DNA of 64,000 bases, taken from NCBI RefSeq assembly GCF_000003815.2, contig NC_049991.1, forward strand, positions 10,362,821 through 10,426,820. Direction: 5' to 3'. The translations under genes and the position numbers were made by a program. How positions within the stretch are numbered: the stretch's first letter is position 1; every line of letters starts with the position of its first letter. The notes under the pieces are model-generated. The model saw only the letters and a list, made by a program, of their open reading frames with translations, did not search any database and had not been told where the DNA came from. Below, piece by piece: positions 23,997 through 41,600 of this stretch. This DNA comes from Branchiostoma floridae (lineage: Eukaryota; Chordata; Leptocardii; Amphioxiformes; Branchiostomatidae).

Positions 23997-25463
23997 TAGG
24001 GGACACTACCAGTACTGGTATATCCCACACTGTTGCCAATACAATAGAGACATATTCACGTTCGACCTTGCTTGACGGATCCGGAACATGGACAGTCTCT
24101 AATTTCTAGGGCAGGTGTCAGACGTTTCTATAGCATTACGATCATATGACGACTTTTATATGGAAGATAGATAATTGTTGTCTGTGTCTCATTCACTCTG
24201 ATTGACTTTTTATGTCTCATCCATCTTTTATATCTATGATGTATTACCGTTGTTTAAGTCCCGATTGATCTACAATTCCCCAACCATCAGAAATATGATC
24301 CCTGGTTGTTGTCATCTCGCTGAATGGGTATTCTGAGAAACATGGGGATCATTACAATAGAAAGAGTCCATTATCTAAATTGGTGTGTTGTTGACATGAC
24401 AGTGTTGTCAGCCAGCGACATGTCATAATACACTTAGGCGATCATTGTAAATCATCCCTATCGACTCATGGAAGTACTTCAGATAGTTTGCCCCAGTTTC
24501 CTAGAAGTGTTTGCAGTCGCTACAACGCCGGGCATAATTGGTAACTTGTTCAGGCTAGGCTTCGTTACGCAAGAGGCATCAAACCAGGCTGGTGAAAAAG
24601 CTCCTCTCGGCGATAATGACTTGCACTGCAAGTGCAAATGGAAGCAACTGCTTATTCCTTAAAAACCAAGTTTTACTTCAAAACGCATCATTTCCCACAG
24701 GCGTTCTGTGCATAGGATAGATGCTTTAACTTCCATAAATCCTTCATTTGCTTGCTAAACTATAAATTCAGTTGGCTCCCTACGGGTATGAGCCAGTTAC
24801 AGCCCTGGATAGCAGATTATGCGTTCCTTACTACATTGTATTTGTCTGCCAGTCGTAAGTCTTCTGAAATTTTTTACAATTCAAGCACTTCTTCAACTGG
24901 GCATACAACATGACAAAATGCCAACAGGCTCGGGAAAAACCAAATCTATTTCACCCCAACTGGCCCAAGGCAGCAAAATATTTTTGTCTAATTTCAGACT
25001 ACATGTGCCAGGTTAGGTTGAGTTTCTATTTGTTCTTCTATGCATCTTCAAAATAGTCTATTTCTTGTAAAATCTGTTTAAAGCCAACCATTTCATAAAG
25101 GGAGGGCATAGTTGGGGGACAAACTTAATGTTGTAAAGCAAGCTTTTAAATGCCATTATCTTTTTTCTTCTCTCTAGAACCATACCAAGATCATTAATAC
25201 CAGTTACATTTACTTGGAACTGTAATTTTATCAGAAAGCAAGCTAGTTCCACAATCATGGCATATTGTCAGGAGCTGACTTTACTTCTCTTTGTCCAGCT
25301 ATGCTTTGGATGGGAAAATGGGCTGAAATTCTGTGTTTAATGTGTGTTCATTCAGCAAGACTCACATTAATAAATCTTTATTACAATACTGTGAAAGCTC
25401 AGCACCTCAACTAATAAAGTATGGACAGAAGAAGACATGGCCATAGACAGAGGTTGACTCTTC

Positions 25464-25469
25464 TTTATT
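25464..25469 (-). terminator. RPL10: RPL10 polyadenylation signal
   Basis: AATAAA on the minus strand about 40 bases after the RPL10 stop codon, within GGAAAATAAAGAAG. This gives a very short 3' UTR, usual for ribosomal protein genes. Confidence 0.7.
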
Positions 25470-25507
25470 TTCCTTTGTTGTGATATTTTACATGGTTTCC
25501 ATGTTCT

Positions 25508-29079
<3,572 letters not shown>

Positions 29080-29256
29080 TTTGCTGTAAGAAAATAGACA
29101 AAAATGACTTAACCAACCAACAAGAAACACTCAGATAGCTTTGAAATTTCCTATTCTAACGGTTGATGGTAATAAATTCTTTATATGATGTTTTAATACG
29201 CAGGATGACTAAGGATTTTAAGACGATATTGCATCAATCCCCATTCGGAATCTTAC

Positions 29257-29283
29257 CTTGCGAAAAAGGAGGCAGAGAGGAAG
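29257..29283 (-). promoter_or_regulatory. RPL10: RPL10 non-coding leader exon with a pyrimidine-rich (TOP-like) 5' end
   Basis: On the minus strand CTTCCTCTCTGCCTCC and TTTTTCGCAAG precede a consensus donor GTAAGATT. The next acceptor (TTTTCTTACAG) sits four bases before the RPL10 ATG. A leader starting with C followed by pyrimidines is the TOP signature of translational control by mTOR/LARP1. The exact start site is inferred. Confidence 0.65.
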
Positions 29284-29641
29284 TTCCCGGATGAATGACC
29301 TTTGGGATGTTACAATTTTTTATAGGGGTGTTTTGAATAGCTTATTTGAAGCAAGCATATTTGTACCTCATGCATATCATATGATGAATGATTATTGCTT
29401 TTAGAATATCTTACCTTATCAAAACTATACTATTTATCGAAAATACATTGAAATAGAGACACATGACGAATATTTTTACTTATGCAGTGGAGTTGCTGAG
29501 TGGAGTAATCCAAGATGACCTGACCGTATTTTGGCTGAGTGGGGAGAGGAAACGATGGAAGTGGAGTGAAGAAATCTCTTTTATGTAGAATTTTGCTTCC
29601 CTTTTTGAAGAATCGCAGTGCGTCAGCGGGAAGAAGAGACT
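29284..29641. promoter_or_regulatory. Divergent promoter region between RPL10 and SNX29
   Basis: About 360 bp separates the inferred RPL10 start from the SNX29 start codon, and part of it must be SNX29 5' UTR. No canonical TATA box is obvious at the expected distance on either side. A shared bidirectional promoter is an inference from spacing. Confidence 0.45.
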
Positions 29642-32600
29642 ATGAGCGGTAAGACAGATTCCCTTATGTATTGTCTGACCCTTGTGTTATTCAGATACGC
29701 TCAGTAGATTGCCGAGTTTTGTGGACTTCAGTGACGGCATTCAGAGTAGATTTTGCTGATGCTTGTCAACATGTGATGTGATCTTGTGACACACTTGTTT
29801 GGACCGGCGTCCTGTTTACATGCTGGCTGTTCAAACTAGACCCAAGTGTCACTCTGTACCCAGACAGATTGGCTACTAAAAAATTCGTAATGATGACAGG
29901 TCAGAAATACGCCCTAATTATGTGAAGTCTGTTGCTCAAATCTAATTAGCACCACTAGGATTCACTAGTAAATTGTTGCAATTGTGGGCACGTAACCGTT
30001 ATGCATATGTCGTCAGATATGCATACATAAGCATAACGTCATTTTTCATTGAAAGAACAAGCAAACAAAGAACTTATATGAGAAGCAAAAGATTCAGAAG
30101 ATATCTTGTTTTGGAAGAATATTGTTTACAACTGGCACATCAAGCACATGTAGTCAACAGAACAGAAGAATTGTCTGATCAAATCATGAAAATCAATAGG
30201 CCACAATGCGCATTTGCTTGTCCTTATTTTGTTTATTTGATGTTAATGTATTTGCAATAGTCGGTTTGAGTAGACAAACTTCAGTAGGACTTCATCACAT
30301 TTAATAAACATTCTGTGGCTTGCATTTGAGTTGTTTTGAGACTGTTTGAAGTGTCAGGTATGTATATACTAAGTACCTAACCTTTGTCCAGCTTGCTCTT
30401 CCCATGTGTACGGACACGTGTTGATAGGTTTGTGAAACTCACGTGTTTTACTTATTACATAATTGGGTCACCACATCACTTAGTTTTCTGACAATGCCTT
30501 CAAGAACTGCGGTTCTCTTCGTACTTGGTTCCTGTTTAGTTTCTTCTCATCACAATATTCTTTGAAGAGAGTTTATGTCATAAGGCCTATATTCACCATG
30601 AACTTGATGTATGTGGATTGGATGGGTAGGTCATATGTTTAAAATACATTTTAGATATGTAACATTAATATATGTTTTAGAATACAGGCCTAATGATAAC
30701 TGGGGTATAAGCAATGATATCTTGAATAAGATGGACCTACAGACCTGGATATTTTGTTGTCTTTGCTCCTTTTCAGCCTTAAAGAAATGACAGTAAGCTT
30801 AAAGTTTACCAGCATGAGTAGAAGACAAAAGGTAGCTGCTGATGTTTTATTGTTTTGTTGTATTATTCATTAGGTGCACCTGCAGACCCTCATCAGACCG
30901 AGCGCCAAAACCTGTTGGACAGACTTCTGGATGGAGTCAAACAGGTAGTTTAGACATTATCAATATAGTTTTGCTTTTTTCTTGCATTCCTTTGTGCTAC
31001 AGTAAAATTGTATCATATAATATTATAGATGATACATTTCATGTGCAATGGCTGTTTTTTTTTTTAGATTTATTTTACAAATGTTTTCGTTACTCTTCAG
31101 TTCAGGAGTTCTGATCTTTTAATAAGGAAACTCCCCTTTTTCCCTGCAGTGTCAGATCAGGTTTGGTGGCAGGACAGAGCTGGCCACAGACGGTGACAGC
31201 AGGTGGGTGGAGGCAATCCTCTATTACTATTAGACTATTACTATTATTACTACTATTAGAGTGTGGAACTCATTGCCACCAAGTACAGTAGGGCTAGGGG
31301 CATACACACAGCTTAAAATGACGCTAAGGTAATACATTTGTACAGGTAGATGTGCAAAGGTTAGCTTTGACAGGTTGTTCAGTGTTATATAACCAGCCAC
31401 TGCTACACTACATGTACCTGCATAGCTGGTGTGCTACAACAAAGGGCTATTTTACAGATACTAATTCTGATTTCGCTATCAAATGCACCTTTAGGCAAAT
31501 GCCATTATCTCTCTACAAATTATAAGACACATACATTGGTCTCCCAGTAGCCCTGTGTTGAATAACTGTATCTGCAAACAATGATTCAATTCAAAGCAAA
31601 AAAACAGATTAAGCATGCAAGTTTGCATATAATGTAGATATGGTATTTTCTTGTAGCAGGTATATAGAGATTGGTTCATGTGGTAAAATGGTAGCTTGGA
31701 GTGCAACAATATCTTTATTTTGCTTTCAACAAACTGTGAATAAAGCTGACAAAGTACTTTTGCAGAGAGAAATCTGCAACATCAAGACATATCATGCCCT
31801 GTAATAATGTGGTTGTTAATTACAATTTTGCAATATAATGTTTTATATTTGATATGTTGAAACTGAACTTCATCTTCTTCTTTGCTTTTGTGTTTAACAA
31901 TGTACAAATAAAGTACATGGCTATTCTGTTTTTGCCCAGGGTTGTGTGCTTGTTGAACCAGTTTGAAACAGTGCTTCAACATGGGATGAAGAGAGCCAAG
32001 GGACTAGCAGCAATCAAGTAAGTTTTTATCAGTTACACATTGCACTGATTGACTGCAAATGTCAGCCACTTTTGTTTCCTCAGCATTTTGTATTGTACTA
32101 TTGACTTACATGACTTTGTATGATCTCCTTTTCAGACAGGTAACACAACAAGTGACAGGTATCAACATGAAAGGTGAAACAGAACCAGGTTAGTGAAATA
32201 TCTTGTTATGGTTTTGTACCTTAGTTTGCTTCATAAGTTATTTCTAAATTTTGTGAATGAAAGTTGGTAAAAAATTTGACCCATTTAAAGCCCTATTAAG
32301 TAACATTAGGATAGTATACATTTGTAGAGAGTAGATTTTCCAAGCATCATTTTATATAGTAAATTAGATCAGTTCTAAAAGATTGTATGCCAATATTCGG
32401 GAAGGAATGTTATAACATCATTGTATGAGACAAACATGTTTAAAAACTGTAATCCTCCAAACCAGCACATGGACACACACGTGTGTCTGGGATCTAGCCT
32501 GTGTTTACACAATATCTCGCTGGCTGGGGTTAATGACCCCCTCCTCTCCTACAATGTAGGTGGTGGCAACTGTAAGACATGCCGCTAGGAGTACAATTTT

Positions 32601-35600
32601 AGTCAAGCTAGCCTGGAGTCCAGCCATGTGGTCCTCTCCTATCAGTCTACACTCTGCAGAGTAGTGAGTGTTGGGAGCATACCAAACTAACTCAAGCTTG
32701 ACTCTAGGCTTCACACATGACAGACCACATTGTGTGCTTCTTACAATCATTCCACGTAGGTGGCATTAAAACCCACGTGAGCAAATAAAGTTATTAATAT
32801 TAGTCTGACTGCCTAGTGTGCCGTAGCCAGTTCACCACAGTTTCTGCAAAACCTTATCCTTAACAGAGTTCTTTCAGTTTTGAAGGAAAATTAACCATTA
32901 TCAACCCTCCCCACCCTAGTGTTCTGGCAATGTCTGAGAGAACATCTGAACAAACACGAGCTACAGCGGTACCTGATGTTACAGCAGGTTACCACGGACG
33001 CAGGGCGGGGCAGGGCATGGCTCAGGTCAGCCCTGAATGAACACTCGCTGGAGAGATACCTGCATTCCTTACTGGGAGACACTAATCTACTCAGGTACTT
33101 GTGATGAATGTTATTTGTATAGGGGAGTCTTTGATGACTATGAAGTACTGTTACAGTTTTAAGGAGTGATGGTTAGAATATTATTGTTGACTTCAGAAAA
33201 GTGGGTAACCTCAGATTGAGAATGAAGCTTGACATAGTAGCGACTAGTGTGACTTCAGTATTAGCATATAAATTGGATAACAAGTCTAAATGTTCTATAC
33301 ACCTATGTAACTGTAATTCATTTTCCTAAAGCATCAGCGAACGTCTACAACTTATTTCTTGATTTTAAGCCTGATAATTTTATAGCAGAAGCTCACCATG
33401 TCTAATACAAGTGATGATTATGTATTGACAGAATAAGAAGGAACAGTAAGGATGGTCTAACATTGTCCAATACTTGATTCCAGACAACACTATGATGACT
33501 GGGCCTTTGTCCTTGATGATGAGAGATCCAGCATGCTCCCTAATATGGCAGCAGGTAAACAACACTAGCATTTGTACTGTATATCTAGATATCTAGATAA
33601 TCATATCTACTACTGTAACAGTAGGACATTACTGAATGTTCAGAATATATGATATAACACTTGCAATGCAAAAACTTGATCATCTTATTCCTAAGATACT
33701 TGCCTTTTAGTATTTTTATGTGATTTTCCACCTGATTTCTGACAGATTTCCCTGATTTGCATTGGTTAGCATACATCACTTATGTTTCATTGATGATAAG
33801 AGCATTTCTTTAAACCTCCAATATTGTTACCAGTACATCCTTTTTCCAAATCATAAGTTTTGCCTTCTATAATGAAAATGATTCAAATAGAATGAAATAA
33901 GAGGATAGTGTTGTAACAGTCCTACATGTACTTAACTCCCATTCTGCACACCTGTTGTTTTCCCCTAGGTCTGGGTTCTATACTGTTTGCCATCAATATA
34001 GACAAGTCAGAACTGAACACAGTAAAGCAGGCCTCTGCCACCTCCCTACTGGAGCCCCTGGCCACCATGGTGGGGAATGTCACCAGCGGAGTCAGCAGTC
34101 AGAAACCTGGGGACGAACCACAGCCTGTGTATGCATTAGATGTGCCCAGTGGAGGTACATGTAAGTGTCTTTTGAAGACCTTCATACTTGTCTAGGTATG
34201 AGTGGCAATTGTCATCAAAACAACAGGTGTGACTGGATAATGATGTCTACACAAACCAAGTGTTATTCACCTAGCCAACGTTATGTTTACTGTCTGTTAT
34301 CTTCCTCAGAGCAATACTGACTCATTCTACTTTGCACAATGTCAGCCAGGCAAAAAAACACTTGGCTGTGTATTTGCTACCTTCAGATCCCATGTCTATG
34401 GTTTTGGAAGGTTGCAATGGTGATGTCAAGACAAAATTATGTAGCTTTGGATACCAGAACTTGATGGCAATGGTACATGTATGTGACATTGGGCTTTAAT
34501 TATAAATAGTAGTGTTCCAATCAAGTAGATTTAAGTGATTCTGTTAGTATGTAATGTACAGTTTAATGTAGGACACATTTTTTTCTTACAGACACATCAT
34601 CCAGCAAAGACAAAAAGAAAGACAAGAAGAAGAAGAAAAAGAAAGTGGCCACCATTATTGACAGTGACTCTCCTCCAAGCCCCTTCTATGCTTCCAAGTC
34701 TCATTCAACATCTGAAGGCTCAGGAGCTTTCAAAGAGCCAAGCCTTGACTATGGAACCGGGTCCCCACCTATAGCAATCACACAATCTGATAATCAACAT
34801 CTAGCAAGGAGCTATCCTAGTGACAGCCCCGACCTATCTTATTTGTCTTCTTCCTTCCCTACAAAGACTCCTCCCCCTACTCCATATGATTCAGCAATGT
34901 TGACCTACCAAAGTCAACTTCTAGATGGCTCGGACTACATGAACGCTAGACTGAACGCGATGTCGATGGAGCAAGGGGAGGATGAAGGGATGACCGCCGG
35001 GGCACCGCAAACCCTCTCCACGTCCTTCCCAGTCAAGACCCCGCCTCCTACGCCGTACGATTCATCAATGATGAAGTACCAGCATGCCCTGGAAGAGGAG
35101 ACGGATTACATTAGCAAGAAGCTGAAGGAAGTTTCCTCCCAAGAAATGTCGGAGAGTCCGTCAGCACCGAGGTGGTCCTTCAGTACGGGGGGCTCCAAGG
35201 ATCTGGGAGACTCCCAGTCTTACGATGAGGACAGCATGGGGGAGGATATCAGGAGGTCGTCTGATAATGGTTCTGGTAATCTCATGTTGTACGGTGAAGA
35301 GAGGACGGGTGAGGCTACAGATCTGTTTCCTGTGACTGTGGAAGACGACTTTACCACATCCTCAGGTAACTGAACATGATTTGCCAAGATATCTGACTCT
35401 GTTCTCAGTTTGTCAGAACTTATTTGGTTCACTGTCATCTGTACTTATTGAGTACTGAGTGTAATAGCCTACAGAATGACATCTTGTACATGTACAAAAT
35501 GTGTAGGTCTAAGTAGTTGTATGTTGAACAGTATTACCAATGATGATCATCATTCTATGTGAAATGAATTGCAGAGACAATGTCAGAGTCCCACACCAGG

Positions 35601-38600
35601 CCAGAGTCGTTTCCCCGATCGGATTCCCTCCCACACTATGGAGCAGACATGGAGAGTGCAGCCATGGCAGTGGCACTGGCACAACAAGGCCTGGACATCA
35701 GGTTAGTGGAGTCCCATGTATCATACATTGAATTTCATAGACACAAACTACATGATATGGTGTCCACTTGCTGGTGTAACACTTTCTGCTGCTGTTTTCA
35801 TTTCTTCACCCTTCACAAACAACTTTTTTGTTGGTAAATGTAATCTGCAAGCAGAGGTATCTATAGTGTGTGTGTCCTACCTACCTACCTAATTATTGTA
35901 TGTCAGGGCTCGAAATTTATTTTTGGGATCAGGTGCACTGGTGCACCCAGCTAAAACAATTGGGTGCACCAAAAAATTTTGGGGTGCACCACTTAGATTT
36001 AAGTAGAATGTCAGAAAACCTAATAACAAAACTTAGTTACAAGCTTTCAAATTCTTAAACAAGTACCATGACAGACATTTTTATTATCTTTCCAACACTT
36101 AGATGTCAAGACTATGATATACATGTATACTAGCATACTTGATATCTTTACATACATAAATCTAAGAAAATATTTGGGTGCACCCTGTGCACCCACAGAA
36201 AATGATTGGGTGCACAGCTCCAATTTTGGGTGCACCTGGGTGCACATACACCCAGTATTTCGAGCCCTGTATGTGTACATGTATGTAAAGTCAGAAATAA
36301 GTTAGCACACAAGGCCTATTTAGATCAGAACAATATCCTGTCTTAGCTGGTGGTTCAGTTTTTGTGTTTCTTCCCTCAGACTTCCATCTTCAGCACACCT
36401 GCCTACACACATCCACACCAGGTGTGTTAAAAATCTACAAACATCTCTTCCTTCTACTTGTTTCTTCTTTCTGTATGCATAATCAATTGCACAATGTCAT
36501 GTCATACTTAATAATGGTAAGTAAATATAACACTATGTCAAATTCCTTTCCACCATTCTAATAGACACTGCCTAAATCCCTGATACATGTAAGTCTAAGA
36601 TGAATAATTCAAAGATTACATTGTGTTGCAATGACACTGGAAGTATCTTTCCATTTTACAGTTCAGTGAGAACACAAGGAGATGGCAGTGTTGCTACGTT
36701 ACCAGCATCGCCTAGACATGAAACCATGTCAACAAGTGAGGGACCTTTGTTTGTATAGAATCTACTACAATAAGTCTACAATAAGCAGACAGAAGTTTGC
36801 TGGATTAGCCGTTTTTTCCTTCCCTAATTCAGTTCAGTTCAGTTCAGTTTTATTTGAGTCCAACTTGCACGTGCACTGTACAAACAGGCGCATGAAATCT
36901 GTTGGCCCACAAGGGCGCTGCACATTAAGACCGTATAATGCAAGATAATACACAGGTAGGATTAAAATCACTTAAAATACAATTTTCAATAAAATTCAGA
37001 TAGCACATACATTATAAAATCTGCTATACTGTACAGCTCTTTGAGTAGAGTTTCAGTGCACGGGGCATGAAAGACTGGGCGTGCCTATTCGTTCTACTGA
37101 AAGAGGGGGTCGGTTGTTTAGGACGTCGCAGGCTATAGTTGCTCTGTGTGGTAGATAATTTTTTATTAGAATGCTCTTTGACTCAATTGTGGTAGCATGA
37201 ACCTTCAACCGAGGTACATGAGACTTTAAGTACAAGCCACCATACATGCGCCAAGGTTAAACATTGTACATGTATTATGCAAAAAAATGGACAAGTCACA
37301 GACATATTCCAATGTAGAAACCTTTGGCCATCTATTGGTAAGATGAAGTTGATTTTGATTTTGTCTATTTTCTTTCTCTTCATCTTCAGGTGAGTTGAAG
37401 CAAGCTGTCGTGGCCATGATGTTAAGAAAAGACGAAGTAGAGGAACAAAACAGGTAAAAACAGTTTTGTGAATTTTACATCTCCAATAACTGTTAACATT
37501 TCAATGTGATATTCAGTCTATGTGCTGACACAAACCTAATGAGCTTTCATTGTTTGGGAAGGTCCATGAGGAGTTTGCTTGATGCAGAAATGGAGAACTC
37601 AGCAAGGTTAAGAGTGGAAACAGAGGAACTAAAGAAGAAGCACAGTTTGCAACAGGAGAGAAGCACAACCAAGATACAAGCTCTAACCAGGTAGGGCAGT
37701 TCAGAAATTTTAATGGCATGTTATCGTGTTTGTAAACTACATGTACATGTATGGAGAATAGCTGACATTTGATTAAGGTTATAGCATTAGGAAGAAGTTG
37801 AACATTTTTCTTTTTTTTCTTTTGCCTCTTTAAGAGAGAATGAAGTCCTGAAGCATCAGCTAAAGAAGTACGTAGGGGCTGTACAGATGCTGAAGAGGAA
37901 AGGGGCACAAGGAACTGAGAGTAAGTACAGCACTCTACATGTAGATCTTGGTTTGCTGCATGTATTTTCAATAGTATGATGTCTGCTTGTTGGTATATTT
38001 GTACATTATCATAGGAAGATAATCTTCCACTGTTTCTTTCAACAGAATTTACGTTAATTCTAATTGTCCAAGTGTTAATTCTTTAAAATATTTATTCAAT
38101 TATACTAAGCTGTCCAAACTGTGGACAGATGTCCAAAGACACCCGATTTGTTAATTGGTCAAACTTGTGTCACTGGAACATCTGCTAATAGCAATAGCTA
38201 CTTTACTGTCATGTCAAATGTATGTAATAGTACATATGATACACTTATGATCTCAAAAGTGGTAATGAAAGTCATGAAAGCCATATAAGGATTGAACCAC
38301 GTTTTGCACTTTCCAGTTCTAGCAGGACTAGTGAAGGTCCAGGAGGATGAACAGCCGCCCCCCCCTCCCCCTCCTCCTGAGGGAACTGTAGACTACAGTG
38401 AGGAGGCTGCACAGTACAAGGAGAAACTCATCCAGGTCTGGTATCACATGTGTTGTTATCAATGGCTTTACTGTAAAGTAGGGAGGTTCTTGTGTATAGT
38501 TATAGTCTCAGTTAAGTCTGACTTTTATATCATCTGAAGTACACTTGACAGTATATTGTTTGTATGTTTGGTCTCGACACCATCATATACATGATATAGA

Positions 38601-41600
38601 AGCCTTCTATCCCAGGTTCCATGTATATGTACAAATGTATTTATGAGAACAATGCAGTAACACTAGTTAACCTTTATCCATGGGGTAACCTACACTGTAT
38701 ATTTGTTGTTTTTAGAAACAGGGTAATTGTTATGTCAAGTCAACGGACTGTGGCTTCAAACTGATTTGAAAAAAATATTGCAATTTGAAACCACCAACCG
38801 TTGACTTTTAACATCCCTAAGTAAATACCTTGTTTTTTAAAACAACGGATAAAGGTGAACTATCGTTACATGTAAAATTATGTTGAATGTATCCAGGTGG
38901 CAGAGATGCATGGTGAACTGATGCAGTTTAATGAACATCTCCACATGGACCTGCTGTCCAAGGACAACCTCATCCAGCGGCTGAAGGAGGAACTAGTGGA
39001 GCTCAGGGGACCTGTAAGTCTTCATGCAACATGCTCTTTGAAATAGCCATAGTAAATACAAATCATTTCACCGTGTGCTGTCAGGCTTAGGGTATTCATC
39101 ACACTATTTAAATATGCTGGGATTGTTTGGACTCTAAGCATATAGAAAAGAAATTTGTCAAAGGCTTTTTCTTGATCCTGAATACTAGTACTAGATATCA
39201 TGGCCACAAATTTTTATTCTGTCCTGTCCACAGCTACCTGAAGACAGTGTTACAGAGGAGACCAGTGGGACTGATGCTGACTTGTGAGTCTCTGCTTTAT
39301 CCATGAAAGGATACAACTAACTTAACCCCAATGATATTTACATCTAACACTCAGCTTGCACATGCACATCTAATGTATTTTAGAAGTAGATTTAGTACAC
39401 ACAATGAACATATTGCAAAAGTTTAAACTTTGTTCCAACACAAAGAAGGGACTCACCATAAATTTTCGGTCGAGCACTCCGACCTTCTTCAGATGAAATG
39501 ATTCGCTGACTAATCCGGAAGTCGTCGGATGACGTCAGGTAGCAGCGAATCATAAATGGCAGGAAGGCGAAACCTGCCACCATCACGGTTCAACGAGGGT
39601 GCACCGAATCATACATTGGGGAAACGGAACGACCATTAAAAACCCGGTTCTTAGAACACAGACATCGCAGCTCAACATCTTCANNNNNNNNNNNNNNNNN
39701 NNNNNNNNNNNNNNNNNNNNNNNNNNNNNNNNNNNNNNNNNNNNNNNNNNNNNNNNNNNNNNNNNNNNNNNNNNNNNNNNNNNAATCCCATACAGATTTA
39801 GGCACGCCTATGCACAAAAGATGTCAAGCAGATGCACAGAAGATGGCAGAATTCCAGATATAACAAAAGACTTCTTGAGTTGTATGATGAGCGGGAAATG
39901 CTCACAGACTGATAGAGTACGAAGCTGCGTCTGTATGTAAAGGCCGATTTGAACATGGAGCGCGCCAAACAGGAGTGGTTCCTAAAGAGCGTCAAGGAAG
40001 CTATCTACATTAGGGCACATCAACCCTCGTTGAACCGTGATGGTGGCAGGTTTCGCCTTCCCGCCATTTATGATTCGCTGCTACCTGACGTCATCCGACG
40101 ACTTCCGGATTAGTCAGCGAATCATTTCATCTGAAGAAGGTCGGAGTGCTCGACCGAAAATTTATGGTGAGTCCCTTCTTTGTGTTGGAACAAAGTTTAA
40201 ACTTTTGCAATATGGAATTTACCAACACAGATGAGCTTTCATTCGGATACACAATGAACATGTATATGTGAGCCCTTGTAGTTGTACTTTAGAGATAAGT
40301 TATTGGTGTATGATTATTTATTTACAGAATTATCTTGTCAAAGTTTTACCTCACCATGCCTAATAAAAGTATGTCTTGTCCTGCAGGAGTCTGGTTACCC
40401 GAGCCCTGGTTAACATCTGGATCCCTTCAGTCTTCCTGCGTGGCAAGGCTTCAGACACTCACCATGTTTACCAGGTACTGTCCTGTACACTTACCTTGTA
40501 ACAAACACATGGTAAACAAATGGTAACAACATTTCAGGAGAGGGCTTACAATGTACAGTCACTCTGCAATTGTACTGTAAATGCAGAAATGTTCGCGGTG
40601 GTTTTATGTTCGGGGTTTTTAAAACCAACACGAACATTTTTTCCATGGCAGTAAGAGACTACAGTGCATGGTGCTACCGCGAACTTAAAACCACTGCGAA
40701 CAGTCCTTTTTCCCACTACCGTGAAATTAAATCCCTGCGAACTAAAATGTATTTACAGTAGCAAAGTAATAGAATATCATACGTTGTCAAAAGGTGCAAT
40801 ACATGTAGCTTGTAAGACTCTCTGGTCCATTTCATGGAAAGCATTCTGTGGCAGTGCCATTAGTCCTACACATTTTCCACTACTGGTAGCACCCTCACAC
40901 TCAGGGTTGACATCGCGGCAAAGCCTAACGATATCACCCCTGACAATTCAGCCAGGGTATTTGGGTATTTGGGGCGTGGCTTCTAACCAACTGTCAGCCT
41001 ATCGGCTTTTTGTTGTCGAAAGCTCGGAAAGGCGCCATATAAGGCGACTCATTAATATTCAAGAGCAAGATAACAGTACCGGCGTAACGTTCTTTCAGCG
41101 TCCAGACGTCTTTATCAGGTACCAAATTTAACATTTGTCGGTTCTGTGGGTATAGGGTAACCACGGCATCACCGTATACATGTACCGACCTAGCATACGG
41201 AAAAAAAAAACATTACCATCACGCAAAGATAAACAGATCTTTGTACACGCCGCGCCATACGCTGTTTGTTCGAAACTTGCAATCCGGTCGCTGATTGGCC
41301 TGCGACAAATCAGGCAAGCTCATTAATATTCATAAGCAGGGCGCCCCAAATACCCAAATACCCTGGCTGAATTGTCAGGGGTGATATCGTTAGGCTTTGC
41401 CGCGATGTCAACCCTGAGTGTGAGGGTGTACTGGTAGCTGCTATGGGCATTCTATTCTATTTACGAATATACCATTTGTCACCTAGGTGTACATCAGAAT
41501 AAGAGACGAAGAGTGGAACATCTACAGGAGATATGCTCAGTTCTATGAGCTCCACTCTCAGATGAAGAAGAAGTTTCCCTCTGTGGCATCACTGGGCTTC

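Larger units (their letters stand above)
16585..25463. other. Long intergenic stretch without recognised genes
   Basis: No frame here gives a recognisable protein or a credible exon series. It holds two family A MITE copies, one family B copy, homopolymer runs (G near 19027 and 20306, C near 19717, A near 22028) and a short direct duplication near 20020-20095 (CTCCATATCCTTGTTA twice). Non-coding RNA cannot be excluded. Confidence 0.55.
39412..40248 (+). mobile_element. Truncated Penelope-like element with an inverted terminal arm
   Basis: Frames on the plus strand give SYIGETERPLKTRFLEHRHR before the N gap. After it come KQEWFLKSVKEAIYIRAHQP and SLNRDGGRFRLPAIYDSLLP. Together these are the GIY-YIG endonuclease and C-terminus of Penelope-like retroelements. 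About 190 bp at the right end (40022-40214) is repeated inverted at the left end (39409-39600), like a Penelope pseudo-LTR or inverted tail. ACACAATGAACAT flanks both sides (39399-39411 and 40249-40261), a 13 bp target duplication. The reverse transcriptase is absent. The copy sits in an SNX29 intron. Confidence 0.85.

Noticed and set aside
40664-41131. 155-codon plus-strand frame in an SNX29 intron
   Set aside because: It runs across the edge of the 539 bp MITE and through its TIR; it has no splice partners or domain-like sequence.
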